Origin: Macrostomum hystrix
Lineage: Eukaryota; Platyhelminthes; Macrostomidae
Direction of reading: 5' to 3'
Length of the DNA: 64,000 nt
Assembly (NCBI GenBank): GCA_950097015.1
Contig: CATNEN010000037.1
Coordinates: 744,001-808,000 of the forward strand
Every line of letters starts with the position of its first letter. The stretch's first letter is position 1. The position numbers and the translations under genes are program-made. Shown here one piece after another: positions 44,925 through 59,000 of this stretch. The notes beneath the pieces were generated by a model. The model was not told where the DNA came from and did not search any database. It was given only the letters and a program-made list of their open reading frames with translations.

Positions 44925-46950
44925 CAGACGAATCTGTTGGACATGGCTCTAAACTGTTAGACTTGGCTCTAAGAATGTTAGACATGGCTCTAACCTGTTA
45001 GACATGGCTCTAACCTGTTAGACATGGCTCTAAGAATGTTAGACATGGCTCTAACCTGTTAGAAATGGCTCTAAGAATGTTAGACATGGCTCTAACCTGT
45101 TAGACATGGCTCTAACCTGTTAGACATGGCTCTAAGAATGTTAGACATGGCTCTAACCTGTTAGAAATGGCTCTAAGAATGTTAGACATGGCTCTAACCT
45201 GTTAGACATGGCTCTAAGAATGTTAGACATGGCTCTAACCTGTTAGACATGGCTCTAAGAATGTTAGACATGGCTCTAACCTGTTAGACATGGCTCTAAC
45301 CTGTTAGACATGGCTCTAACCTGTTAGACATGGCTCTAACCTGTTAGACATGGCTCTAAGAATGTTAGACATGGCTCTAACCTGTTAGACATGGCTCAAA
45401 TCTGTTAGACATGGCTCAAACCTGTTAGACATGGCTCAAATCTGTTAGACATGGCTCTAACCTGTTAGTCATGGCTCTAACCTGTTAGACATGGCTCTAA
45501 CCTGTTAGACATGGCTCTAACCTGTTAGACATGGCTCTAACCTGTTAGACATGGCTCTAACCTGTTAGACATGGCTCTAACCTGTTAGACATGGCTCTAA
45601 CCTGTTAGACATGGCTCTAAGAATGTTAGACATGGCTCTAACCTGTTAGACATGGCTCTAACCTGTTAGACATGGCTCTAACCTGTTAGACATGGCTCTA
45701 ACCTGTTAGACATGGCTCTAAGAATGTTAGACATGGCTCTAACCTGTTAGAAATGGCTCTAAGAATGTTAGACATGGCTCAAACCTGTTAGACATGACTT
45801 TTATCCTGTTAGACATGGCTCTAAGCCTGTTAGACATGGCTTTAAGCCTGTTAGACATGCCTCTAACCTGTTAGACATGGCTCTAACCTGTTAGACATGG
45901 CTCTAACCTGTTAGAAATGGCTCTAAGAATGTTAGACATGGCTCTAACCTGTTAGACATGGCTCTAAGAATGTTAGACATGGCTCTAACCTGTTAGACAT
46001 GGCTCTAACCTGTTAGACATGGCTCTAACCTGTTAGACATGGCTCTAACCTGTTAGACATGGCTCTAACCTGTTAGACATGGCTCTAAGAATGTTAGACA
46101 TGGCTCTAACCTGTTAGAAATGGCTCTAAGAATGTTAGACATGGCTCAAACCTGTTAGACATGGCTCAAATCTGTTAGACATGGCTCTAACCTGTTAGTC
46201 ATGGCTCTAACCTGTTAGACATGGCTCTAACCTGTTAGACATGGCTCTAACCTGTTAGACATGGCTCTAAGAATGTTAGACATGGCTCTAACCTGTTAGA
46301 AATGGCTCTAAGAATGTTAGACATGGCTCAAAGCTGTTAGACATGGCTCAAATCTGTTAGACATGGCTATAACCTGTTAGTCATGGCTCTAACCTGTTAG
46401 ACATGGCTCTAACCTGTTAGACATGGCTCTAACCTGTTAGACATGGCTCTAACCTGTTAGACATGGCTCTAAGAATGTTAGACATGGCTCTAACCTGTTA
46501 GAAATGGCTCTAAGAATGTTAGACATGGCTCAAACCTGTTAGACATGGCTCAAATCTGTTAGACATGGCTCTAACCTGTTAGTCATGGCTCTAACCTGTT
46601 AGACATGGCTCTAAGAATGTTAGACATGGCTCTAACCTGTTAGACATGGCTCTAAGAATGTTAGACATGGCTCTAAACCTGTTAGACATGACTTTAATCC
46701 TGTTAGACATGGCTCTAAGCCTGTTAGACATGGCTCTAACCTGTTATACATGGCTTTAATCCTGTTAGACATGGCTTAGAGCCTGTTAGACATGCCGCTA
46801 ACCTGTTAGACATGCATCTAACCTGTTAGACATCCCTTTAAATATGTTATGTTAGAGCCATGTCTAACACATGTTAGATATGCCTCTAACCGGTGTTAGA
46901 TATGCCTCTAACCGGTGTTAGATATGCCTCTAACATGTTAGACAAGACAT
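44925..46950. repeat. 2-kb hairpin-capable minisatellite, 20-bp unit
   Basis: About 100 copies of TGTTAGACATGGCTCTAACC, with a second unit type in which CTAACCTG becomes CTAAGAATG. GTTAGA and TCTAAC are perfect 6-bp inverted arms around CATGGC, so every unit can form a hairpin. Near 46850-46870 one unit is inverted (GTTAGAGCCATGTCTAAC). Long runs of identical unit order recur, showing block duplication. Confidence 0.97.
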
Positions 46951-47505
46951 AATTTTCCGAATTCGGCAAGGCACCAGAAATGAAAAATAAACAAGCCCCA
47001 ATTTTTAATTGAAGACATAAAATATGTTTGATTGACACCAAGATCTTATAATGATTTATTTAGTGCCATTGTCTGTCAAGTGAAAAGAAAACTTCTTCAG
47101 ATAAGGTTAGGCGAACTATGTGCTTTCTCAAAACTGACAAACAATAATGCATTTCAATATGATAAAGTACACAAGTTCACAAAGTTTAACTGGATAAAAC
47201 GAGCAGGTTTAAACATAGGTGCGACAGAGTGTCTGCGGACATCTGGAGTTAGCGGCTAATTCTAGCTAATATTTTGTACTCGTAATGTCGAGAGGAAAAA
47301 ATTATTTTAGACGCAGAACACTTTGCTAAATTATTCATTGAATTAAAAGCAAAAAATAACGCGCATCTTTAAAAGTCCTTTTGAAACAACATTTTTTTCA
47401 TTTCAGGTTCACACAGCAAAGGCACGGGATAACAATTGGTTATAAAGTCACAAGCTAGTCATAACAGCCTATGCTTTTGGGGAGAAAATGGAAATATGAC
47501 AAGAA
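46951..47505. other. Unique spacer; no gene seen
   Basis: About 550 bp between two large arrays. The 75-codon frame at 47032 has no family resemblance or start context. Confidence 0.5.
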
Positions 47506-47509
47506 TGAA

Positions 47510-48335
47510 CTGGGATTTTAATATCCTGATCCAATTGGGATTTTAATATCCTGATCCAATTGGGATTTTAATATGCTGATCCAATTGGGATTTTAATATG
47601 CTGATCCAATTGGGATTTAAAAAACCTGATCCACTTGGTATTTTAATATCCTGATCCAATTGGGATTTTAATATCCTGATCCAATTGGTATTTTAATATC
47701 CTGATCCAATTGGGATTTTAATATCCTGATCCAATTGGGATTTTAATATCCTGATCCACTTGGGATTTTAATATCCTGATCCAATTGGGATTTTAATATC
47801 CTGATCCAATTGGGATTTTAATATCCTGATCCAATTGGGATTTTAATATCCTGATCCAATTGGGATTTTAATATCCTGATCCAATTGGGATTATAATATC
47901 CTGATCCAATTGGGATTTTAATATCCTGATCCAATTGGGATTTTAATATCCTGATCCAATTGGGATTTTAATATGCTGATCCAATTGGGATTTTAATATG
48001 CTGATCCAATTGGGATTTTAATATGCTGATCCAATTGGGATTTTAATATCCTGATCCAATTGGGATTTTAATATCCTGATCCAATTGGGATTTTAATATC
48101 CTGATCCAATTGGGATTTTAATATCCTGATCCAATTGGGATTTTAATATCCTGATCCAATTGGGATTTTAATATCCTGATCCAATTGGGATTTTAATATC
48201 CTGATCCAATTGGGATTTTAATATCCTGATCCACTTGGGATTTTAATATCCTGATCCAATTGGGATTTTAATATCCTGATCCAATAGGGATTTTAAAATC
48301 CTGATCCAATAGGGATTTTAATATCCTGATCCCAT
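47510..48335. repeat. Minisatellite, 25-bp unit around CCAATTGG
   Basis: About 33 copies of a 25-bp unit, CCTGATCCAATTGGGATTTT plus AATAT. The core ATCCAATTGGGAT is nearly palindromic. It is one of the most homogeneous arrays here, hence probably recent. It ends about 400 bp downstream of the UBR stop codon. Confidence 0.97.
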
Positions 48336-48736
48336 GGAATCGGTTGTTGGGATTTCAACAGCTCTGTTTTTATTTTTTTATTTATTAATTTCCGTGTTAA
48401 TTGAATTACTCAGTGCAAAGACTATTTTGTCAATACAGAACCGAAAAATCAATGAAATAACATGCAACCTGTCCTGTCCGAATATATTTTTTAAAGAGAG
48501 TTGCTTGACAAAAACTTCAGAAACTTTAAATATCGCGCACATATTTTGGCAATCAAACAAACAGCTACAAACAATACAAATCCATTTTCTGACGCCTGCA
48601 AAAGCCCATTGTGTGCTAGACAAAAGTGAATTATTGAATAACAGAAAATTTCTTTCATTAATCAGCCAAGATGGCAAATCTAAGCGTTAGTTAATATTTC
48701 TACTCAGAAAGCAAAAGTTTGCATTTGTGAATATTT

Positions 48737-51700
48737 TCAAACCTCGAAAAAGTTGCCAGAATGAGGATCTCGACCAGCCTTGGGCGCCAGGCTGTGCCTA
48801 AGCCAGTCCTCCTGCAGCCGGTTGTACATTACCGAGCTCAGCTGCAGGGGCTGGCCTCGGCGAAGATATTCGTCTGTCTCACCGTACCGATCAACGTATG
48901 GCGCGCTAGAGATGGCTCCGAGTCTATTAGGAGCAGAAACCAGCAACAGAGTACAGTCTAGGACGCGAAGGAACACACCTGTGCCGCCTGGAGACATTAT
49001 CATTATGATTATGATTATTCAGAAGGACATGCCATACGAGCGTAGCAATTTCCTGATCCCATCGTTTTCGGTAAAAATAGAAATCATATCCCCAAATCCC
49101 ACATTTTAAAATAAATGGTATCCAAGTCCCTTCCTACCACAGGTTGGGATAAAATGAAATCGTTTCACCTGATCCCACACAGGCTAGGATAAATTATTTA
49201 GATAAACGATTAAGGAAGGGATACAGATAAAACACCTGTTCGAATCTCCACGATCCCCACAGGTAGGGATACAGACAAGACACCTGTCCGAATCCAGGGA
49301 TATATAATAGATAAGACACATGTCAGAATTTAGGGATAGAGCTATGACACCTATCCGAATTTAGGGATACAGATAAGACACCTGTCCGAATCTAGGGATA
49401 CAGATAAGACACCTGTCCGAATCTAGGGATACAGATAAGACACCTATCCGAATCTAGGGATACAGATAAGACACCTGTCCGAATCTAGGGATACAGATAA
49501 GACACCTATCCGAATCTAGGGATACAGATAAGACACCTATCCGAATCTTGGGATACAGATAAGACACCTATCCGAATCTAGGGATACAGATAAGACACCT
49601 GTCCGAATCTAGGGATACAGATAAGACACCTATCCGAATCTAGGGATACAGATAAGACACCTATCCGAATCTAGGGATACAGATAAGACACCTGTCCGAA
49701 TCTAGGGATACAGATAAGACACCTATCCGAATCTAGGGATACAGATAAGACACCTATCCGAATCTAGGGATACAGATAAGACACCTGTCCGAATCTAGGG
49801 ATACAGATAAGACACCGATCCGAATCTAGGGATACAGATAAGACACCTATCCGAATCTAGGGATACAGATAAGACACCTGTCCGAATCTAGGGATACAGA
49901 TAAGACACCTATCCGAATCTAGGGATACAGATAAGACACCTGTCCGAATCTAGGGATACAGATAAGACACCTATCCGAATCTAGGGATACAGATAAGACA
50001 CCTATCCGAATCTAGGGATACAGATAAGACACCTGTCCGAATCTAGGGATACAGATAAGACACCGATCCGAATCTAGGGATACAGATAAGACACCTATCC
50101 GAATCTAGGGATACAGATAAGACACCTATCCGAATCTAGGGATACAGATAAGACACCGATCCGAATCTAGGGATACAGATAAGACACCTATCCGAATCTA
50201 GGGATACAGATAAGACACCTGTCCGAATCTAGGGATACAGATAAGACACCTATCCGAATCTAGGGATACAGATAAGACACCTGTCCGAATCTAGGGATAC
50301 AGATAAGACACCTATCCGAATCTAGGGATACAGATAAGACACCTATCCGAATCTAGGGATACAGATAAGACACCTGTCCGAATCTAGGGATACAGATAAG
50401 ACACCGATCCGAATCTAGGGATACAGATAAGACACCTATCCGAATCTTGGGATACAGATAAGACACCTGTACGAATCTAGGGATACAGATAAGACACCTG
50501 TTCGAATCGCCAAATTTACCTGTGCACATAACGGCGTGCAGATTAGCTCCGCCAATCTCGGCGGTACCCTCGAACACGGGCATTTGGCAGCAGTTGGAAT
50601 TGCTGCAAACCAGACGACCGCAGGCCAGACACTTGGCCGGCTGCAGATTCCTACCCGCTGGTCCGGGACCGGAGCCTGATGGGCACTGGAAGTCGCTGCA
50701 CTCAAGCAGCAGGTCTGTATAGTCTCTAGGCAGATCTACTAGCCTAGCGGCTCGCCTAGGATAAGCCACCGAGTTGGGAGCTTTAGCTAGCAATCTAGCA
50801 GAGTCCTGGCACCACAATTGCAACAGCTGTTCTGTTAGCAAACCAGCTGGATGCTTTGGCAGCTGTAGCAGGCCTGCTAGCCAGGCGAACTCAGAAGCGG
50901 CATTCGTCGATTGAGTCGAATCGGCGTCGGCGGAAACGGCGAAAGACGGCGGCTGAACAGGCGCCGGCGCGTCGGTTAGGGCCCGATAGAACAGTGCGGC
51001 GCAACGCAACATTGGCAGGCAGGCTGCTGCAACCTGATTGGCCAGGGCTGGCGATCCGCTGACAGCGGCTGGCGGCAGTCCAACAGTCTGGCGACATCGG
51101 CGAACTAGGCGATCCAGTTGGCTATTGTCGTCGCCCGATGGCTCGATGGCCGTGGTCTGAGCTGCGGCTTCAGGATCGCTGGGCAAGCTGACAATGATCT
51201 GCATCGAGAAAAAATATCAATTTTTTTCTTCAGCTTTAAGAGTGAAGTGGCAGAGCGGTTAACGAGTTTGCCTCTCGCGCCAAGGTCCCTGCGCTCGATT
51301 CCGCGGCGAGGCCACATTCATTTGGGGTGCAGTCGCGGAGAGAAGGCTTGGGGGCTTGTCGTGCAATTTACGCCCTTGAGGGCCAACCCCCAAGGCACAG
51401 TGAGAGTGTACACTGCCTGACGATGACAAAATCAAGGCAGGTGTACACAGCCTTGTGTGAGTGTGTGCTCAGGAGTCAGCGGAATGTACATATGTTACAC
51501 AGTCCGCGGATTTCAGCTGATGCTGGTATCAGTTTTTTGACTGATCTGGCAAATCTCACCTGGAAGACGTGAGCAGCAACTAGCAGGCGAATCAGACGAC
51601 AGAGATTCGGATCCGAGCAGTCGGGCGCTCGGCCGCCGAGGCGGTACAGGCAGTAGGTGAGCTGCACGAGACAGGTGGTCAGGTCAACCTCCAGCAGGCA

Positions 51701-54700
51701 GGGCAAAGTTGAAGGCGACGGAGGCAGAAGCAGCAGGCTGAGGCAACGGCTGGCCAGGCAGCGAAGTCTTTCGGCAGAGGCGGAGGCGGGGGCGGCAGGG
51801 CGCAGGCCGGCAGCGCGGACTAGAGCCGCAAGGCCAACAGCGCAGCGCTCTGGCAGGGCGTCGAACAGAGACCGATTGGATGCTCGGCCAGCCGCTTCGG
51901 CAGCCTGCAGACTGTAGGCCACAGTCAGGAGCAGCGGATCGGCACCTTCGGGCGGCTTCCAGTCCGACGACGGGAGCAGCTCCGGCGGCAGGTCGGCGCC
52001 GAGGCCGCGATATTCGCAGACAATGGCCAGATCGTCTAGAGCCTGCAGAGCCTCCTGACCCGGCCAGGTGGCGGCAGCGGAGGCGGTTGCGACGCTCGAC
52101 GCGCCGACAAATGACGGCGGCCGACGCAGGCCGTCGATAACTTCGCTGCGCAGTTCGTTAAGCCAGGTGCCGAAGCCGGAATCGTCAATTTCGGCGCGGA
52201 ACAGCTGCGGCTGCTGACCGTCGGTTGGTGGCAGACGAGGCGCTACCGGCAGCGCGCAGTTGCACAACTGCTGGCAGAGCGGGCACAGGTACCGGCTTCG
52301 TCTAGGATCACCAGCCCGACTGCGCAGCTGCATGTTGGACGGAGAGACTAGGAAGTCGCGATAGCAGGACAGGTGCATGGCGTGGCCGCAGGAGGAGAAA
52401 TGCGGGCCTTCCAATAGTTCGGGCTCAACAAAATAGCCGGACCAGTTGGAGTCTCTGGTGCAGCCGCGCTGCTGGCTCAGGACGGTGGATCGTTGGACTA
52501 ATCCGGCTAGGAGCATGGGATTATTGGAGCCGGCCCGGTGAGCCTCCTGGCACAGCAGGCAGGTGTGGACAGGCAGACCGTCTTGGACAGCGCTGCGATT
52601 CGGGCCTGCGAATTTAGTTGCCATGGAGATTGCAAGTTAATTCGCTACTTTTTAAATTGGTACTTTTAAAATGAACCCTTGCTAGCTAGGTCTGAAAAAA
52701 ATTAATCACGCTTTTTCGCTACAGTTAACGTTACTTCCGCTAGCTTCTTAATTTAGTCTTAATTAAGTTACTAAAAGGAAAATTTTTTTAATAATAAATT
52801 CTTATAACGAAGCACTAAAAAGACAAGGAATAATTTACAAAAGGACATGGAATTGACATAATAAACGTCATTTATGGTTACATAATCCGTTAGTGTGTGT
52901 GCTGAGGGTCAGAAAAATGTCGCCTACAGTTACTAAAATGTCGGACTCTATTCAGACATAAATTCGTTACTTTTTATTATTCGCTAAAACGATTCGTTAC
53001 TTTATAAACAATTCAAAACGCAAATAGAAATCAGTCATCACCTATGATTGGTCCCTCGCGCACACTGGCCAATTGTGAAGAAGTCGATTCTTCTGAATTT
53101 GTCGACGTGGTCAATTTGAACTCGACGCCGCCGCCAGCGCCATCGGCGTCAGACTGACCCACCAATTCGCCGTATTCGGCCAAGAAATTCTTCTGCATCT
53201 GCATCATCTTCGCCATTAGACGATCGCGCCTATCCTGAGCCAGCTTCTGCTGTTGCCGACGCTTGGCTTCGGCCTCCGCGGCTTCGCTGTTGTTGCTCCC
53301 GCTGCTGATGCCGCCGCCGCCTCTGCCGCTGACGCCGAGTTCGCCCGAGTCGCCGATTTCGCCGCCGGACTGTCGATAGGCGCCAGATTTAGACAGGTGA
53401 CGCAATCGGGTCATTGTGAAGTCGTACAGCTGCCTGACTGACTCAAGCGCCATTCGGGACTTCGGCACCGACTCCAGCGCTGACATCAGGCTAACGCCGT
53501 CTTCCACAGCCAGGACGCGGTCTAGAAAGCGTCGATCCCCTCTGCGCTGATCCTCATCCAGGCCAACTAGCACCAGGTACATGGCTCGTTCGAGTTGAAT
53601 CTCCGACCAGGATCGCTTGGCGTTGCTAGGAGCGTCGTTGGTTGCCAAGACAACGATTCGCAATAGGCCAAGCATAGCGTCGCAATGCAGCAGGTCCAGC
53701 ACCGGCAGGTAGGCAGGCGCAAAGGCTGGCAGGGGAGGCGGAGAAACAATGGGAGCGGTAGATGGAGAATTGGGATTATTCCTTCGCTTGCTCATGCTGT
53801 GCAGAGCCTTGGACATGGAAGCCCTGGCTAGGCGCGGATAGAACGGATTAAACCGATTGTAGAGATGATCACGCAGGTGAAACTCGCCTTTGTTTTGACC
53901 CTGAAATTTATTAGCAAGATTTGGGCTAGTCCGTTATTTTCTATAGATCGCTACTAAAGTACATATGTAGGAGCTTGTCCGTCAGTTTTCTATAGATCGT
54001 TACTAGCATACCCATTTGGAAGCTAGTCCGCTAACTTTTCTCGAGATCGTTACTTATGTACATATAAATTGGAGATAGTCAGTTAGTTTTCTATAGATCG
54101 TTACTTATGTAAATATATAGGAGCTAGTCCGTTAGTTTTCTTAAGATCATTTCTAATATGTATAGAAGCTAGTTCGCTAATTTCTGCTGATCGGTACTAA
54201 TATTTATAAAAAAATAACTCGCTAAATATCCGTTTATCGCTACTTGTGTGTTAAGTAGAGTACAAAGTTCGAACCTGAACACCGCGAAACTCGGCCAGCT
54301 GATCAATTAGGCTGTCCAATTTAGCGAAACACTCCAATTGCCGATCGGCGGTGGGCAATTTTCTAACAAAATCATTCGACAGACGCAGCAGTTTAGAATG
54401 CGACTGCGGCTCAGCAATGAGATGCTGCAGCAGGTCCTCTTCAACCATGTCCATGAAGGCTACCGACTGCCCGACGCCCGGAATTCGTCGCTCGCACAGC
54501 ACATTGATTAGGATCCGAAGTAGATCTTCCACAATGGCCCGTTCGGCGTCTTCGTCGTATCGTTCGGAAGCTTCTCCTGTCGACTTGCCATCAGCGCCGC
54601 TAACCCAACGATGCAATTCGAATGCGTCCAATAGTCTGAGAATGAACTGATCTGGTTGCACTGAGGCAGCGGCCAGCTGTACTAGATGCAGATCCCTCAG

Positions 54701-56036
54701 CGGCATGCCAACAGCTGCTGTCTGATGACTGCTATACTGCAGATTCAGATTCATTATGGCCAAACCGTTCCGTTTCCACAGGCCGGCGGCAATTTGAGCT
54801 GACCAGGCCAGCTGGCGGGCTGCGGTTAGCCAGGCCAACACGAAACCTTTGTGAGACGCCAGCAACTCCAGCTGACGGCGACAGTCCGGAGAATTCTCGT
54901 GATTAGCGGCGTAGCAGGTGAGCAGTGAGTCTAAGAATCTGCGGAGAAATTTGGGTTAGAAAACCTGTTAGAAACTGGTCTAACAGGTGAGAACACACGT
55001 CTAACAGGTGAGAACACACGTCTAACAGGTGAGAAACCTGTCTAAGAGGTGAGAAACCCGTCTAACAAGTGAGAAACCCGTCTAAGAGGTGAGAAATCTG
55101 TCTAACAGGTGAGAATGTCTAAGAGGTGAGAAACCCGTCTAACAGGTGAGAAACCCGTCTAACAGGTGAGAAACCCGTCTAAGAGGTGAGAAATCTGTCT
55201 AACAGGTGAGAATGTCTAAGAGGTGAGAAACCCGTCTAACAGGTGAGAAACCTGTCTAACAGGTGAGAAACCTGTCTAAGAGGTGGGAAACCTGTCTAAC
55301 AGGTGAGAACACACATCTAACAGATGAGAACACACGTCTAACAGGTGAGAACACACGTCTAACAGGTGAGAACACGCGTCTAACAGGTGAGAACACACGT
55401 CTAACATGTGAGAACACGCGTCTAACAGGTGAGAAACCTGTCTAAGAGGTGAGAAACCCGTCTAACAGGTGAGAAACCCGTCTAACAGGTGAGAAACCCG
55501 TCTAACAGGTGAGAAACCTGTCTAACTGGTGAGATACTTCTTTGCTTGATATGGGAGTGCAAAAACCGTTAAAAGTTATTTTTGTTTATGGTTCATTATG
55601 GGGGATAAAGGAATGATATAAAGCGTTACTTTAGGAAAAAAACGCCGAAAAGTTACTTTCCAGGATTTTTTACGCTAAAATCATTAATCAAGCGAAGAAG
55701 AAATCTTTAACAATGCCAAGTACAACTGCAACCTGACTGACCTTGTCAACGGTTGAAAATAGGACACAAAAACTCGGCCAGACATGAGCGGAGCCAGAAC
55801 GGGGCCATTCATCTGCCGGCCGGCTAGGCTCAGGGGCGAACCGGAAACATTCAGAAATTTGCAGCTTAACGAAGGATGGCTTTTTATCTTTGTAAGCACC
55901 TGGTCGACACTCTTAGCGAATAGTTGAGCATCTCGAGATAGAAACTCGGCCAGCATGTGATTCTGGTACATGGATGTTAGAATAAAGATGAATGGCATCT
56001 CCCATTCGAAGTCGAAGCCAATGTGACCAACAGTGT

Positions 56037-56073
<37 letters not shown>

Positions 56074-59000
56074 AGAGAGAAATATTCTATATGAGCTACT
56101 TTGACGACAATTTTCTGTTCTGCACCCGAACGGAGCAGCGCAAGCACACGTTGCCAAATATTTGTTGCGGATCTTCTGAAACAATAATCAAGTCGCCAGC
56201 TCTTCAGACCGTCGAGATATTCAATGGTTGTGGCCGAAGGTCAGGTTTTTCCCATAAGTTTTAGTATATTTCATACATACACCCATATAGAAGAATTAGC
56301 ACTGCGCCTCAGTGCGGCCTTGCCAGGCCTTCAAAATGTATCAGCATGTCACACGAATGTGCCTGCATCATCTCCGTCTTCGGTGGTCACCTTCCTTTAT
56401 CTAGACAGACTGCTGGACCTTCAAAGGCTACAAAATGTGGAAATAGGCCATTATGGACACCCTGACGCGAATTTCTCCCATTTCATTGATCAAGTCTAAA
56501 TATCAGTCAAGCCTGTCAACCAACCAGTCACCACCCAACGCTGTTAGCATTCAGGCGCTGCCAAAAAAATTTCTGGAATTATCCCCTTGGTATCAAAACG
56601 GGCGTCAAAATGTCCTACTGTAAACTAGACAATGATGATTCACGCAGCGAATTTCGAACACAAACATACAGAGAGTTCACATTCGAATGTTCGAGTACGT
56701 ACTAAACTTATCCTCACATGTACGTGTATATTTAAAAGAAAATTTATTGAAAAGTATATGTTACTTTGAGAAATATTCTGAATAAAAAGCTTGATTAGTT
56801 TCTTGGATGTAACCTAAACGAACGATATGCATGTTAAAATGTACATTTGTGTCAGCAAGTGCAAATCAGGTGTATATGTAGACCTGCAGCAAGCGAGGAA
56901 CTTCTGAGCACACACGCACACAGATACTGTACACAGGCACACGGTCACACAGGTGTGTACATCTGCCCGGACTTTCTCATCGTCAGGCAGTGCATAATTT
57001 CACTGTGCCTTGGGGGTTGGCCCTCAAGGGCGTAAATTGCACGACAAGCCCCCAAGCCTTCTCTCCGCGACTGCACCCCATATGAATGTGGCCTCGCCGC
57101 GGAATCGAGCTCAGGGACCTTGGCTAGACCACTCTGCTACTGACCCCATCTTGATGCGTTAATTATTGCTGCTCCAATCTCTCCTTACCTCCTAGCAATG
57201 CAAGCATCCTGGAACAATCTGAACAGCTCCAGAAAGCTAGGCAGCGCGATCCAGATTGCTTCGAAAAACTGCGGCGACAATTCGTCGAAATCGTTGTGCA
57301 GCAGGTATTCAACGTCGCGCACCAGATGCAGGCTGCGATTCCAACGGGAGAATGGCATCCTGTCTGATTCGTTAAATTTTAGCAATTCAGTTTCCGCTTC
57401 TTGGTCCATTTGTCTGGCTTTTAGTAGCACCGAGTTGACAAGAATGTCCACCATGATTTTGAGTGCCTGGTGCTCAGTGATCAGGTACATGGCCTGCGGT
57501 AATGTGGCAAGAGAGAACGTTAAATAATTGTTGTTGTTTAAAAATATATCCAGATTACTCTACTAAAAGTAAGACAGCGCGGTTTTATTTTATTGTAGAT
57601 GGAACAAAGTGTTTCTTGCCTGCCTCTGTGCAGATTGGCTTCATTAGAATTAAAAAAACCCAGTCAATCGATAATTAGCGAAAAAGCCAAGCATAAAAGT
57701 TAATTTCTATGCATAAGCAGCATGAACGAACTAGTCTACTAACAGTAGCCAACATACAACTGCATAAACTAATAACGAAACACAGCAATCTAAACGGTAG
57801 CCCTAAAAAGGGCCGTTTTTTACAATACACTTTTAGCTAATCATAACACAAATTCAACAGCTCGGTGAACTGAAGCTTTGCCATATCCAACCAGTTGAGA
57901 TTCGAATCTAACAGTAGCAAATTCTTACCAGAGAAGGCGAGGTGAATAACTGCACAGACAGTTGAGCAACAGAGTCCTCCTGATGATGCATGTCCTCGCA
58001 GAAGCGCTCAAATATTTGTCCGTGATTCACCGCGTACAGAGCCGCAATCCGACGCTTATAATTGGCTTTCATTAGTAAGGATTTGATCAGCATTTCAATG
58101 ATCACCTTGCGAGCTACCTTCCACAGGTGATCCGTGTGCACTAGCAGATAATACACTAGCGGCTGGCCAGACTGCCACTCGGTGCCTGGTGACTCGACGG
58201 GAGCCAGCAAGCATTCGCAGAATATCTCGTGTAGACCGTCTGTTTGGTGTGATTGGGCATGCGTGCATCGCAGTGTCAATATGTGGGATCCACTTAATGA
58301 GGCCGTTTTTACTCAAGTAAAAAACTTCTAGAAAATGTAACTCACCGGAGCGACCGATAAGTTCGCAGAGCCAGGTGAGCAGATGCAGGCATATGGCCTG
58401 GTAAGAAAATGTAACTGAACGGATTGGCACACAGCCAAGCTCGGTTCCGCTGTCATTTTTAATAGTAGATCGAATCTCGCTACACAGCCGATAGGCGCTC
58501 GGCCAGTCGGCCAGGCGGACAACACTGCGGCCATCGTTATCAACTACTGTGGCGAAGTGATTAGCGGTCTGGTCGTCTACCCTTAGGCACTGAATCAGCG
58601 TGTGGATAACCTGCGATATAATAACGGCGGTGGATTGGGATTACACAAGGTTGAGTTGCTGTCCATTGTTCTGGAGTCAATATGGCTGTAAGGGCATCTT
58701 TACGGTTGTTGGGATGTTTATATGGCTGTCAGGGTGTTAACATGGCTGTCAGGGTGTCAACATGGCTGTCAGGGTGTCAATATGGCTGTCAGTGTGTCAA
58801 TATGGCTGTCAGGGTGTCAACATGGCTGTCAGGGTGTCAACATGGCTGTCAGGGTGTCAACATGGCTGTCAGGGTGTTAACATGGCTGTCAGGGTGTCAA
58901 CATGGCTGTCAGGGTGTCAACATGGCTGTCAGGGTGTCAACATGGCTGTCAGGGTGTCAACATGGCTGTCAGGGTGTCAACATGGCTGTCAGGGTGTCAA

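Noticed and set aside
49230-50512. A CRISPR-like array
   Set aside because: Repeats are head to tail without unique spacers, the genome is eukaryotic and there are no cas genes; ordinary minisatellite.
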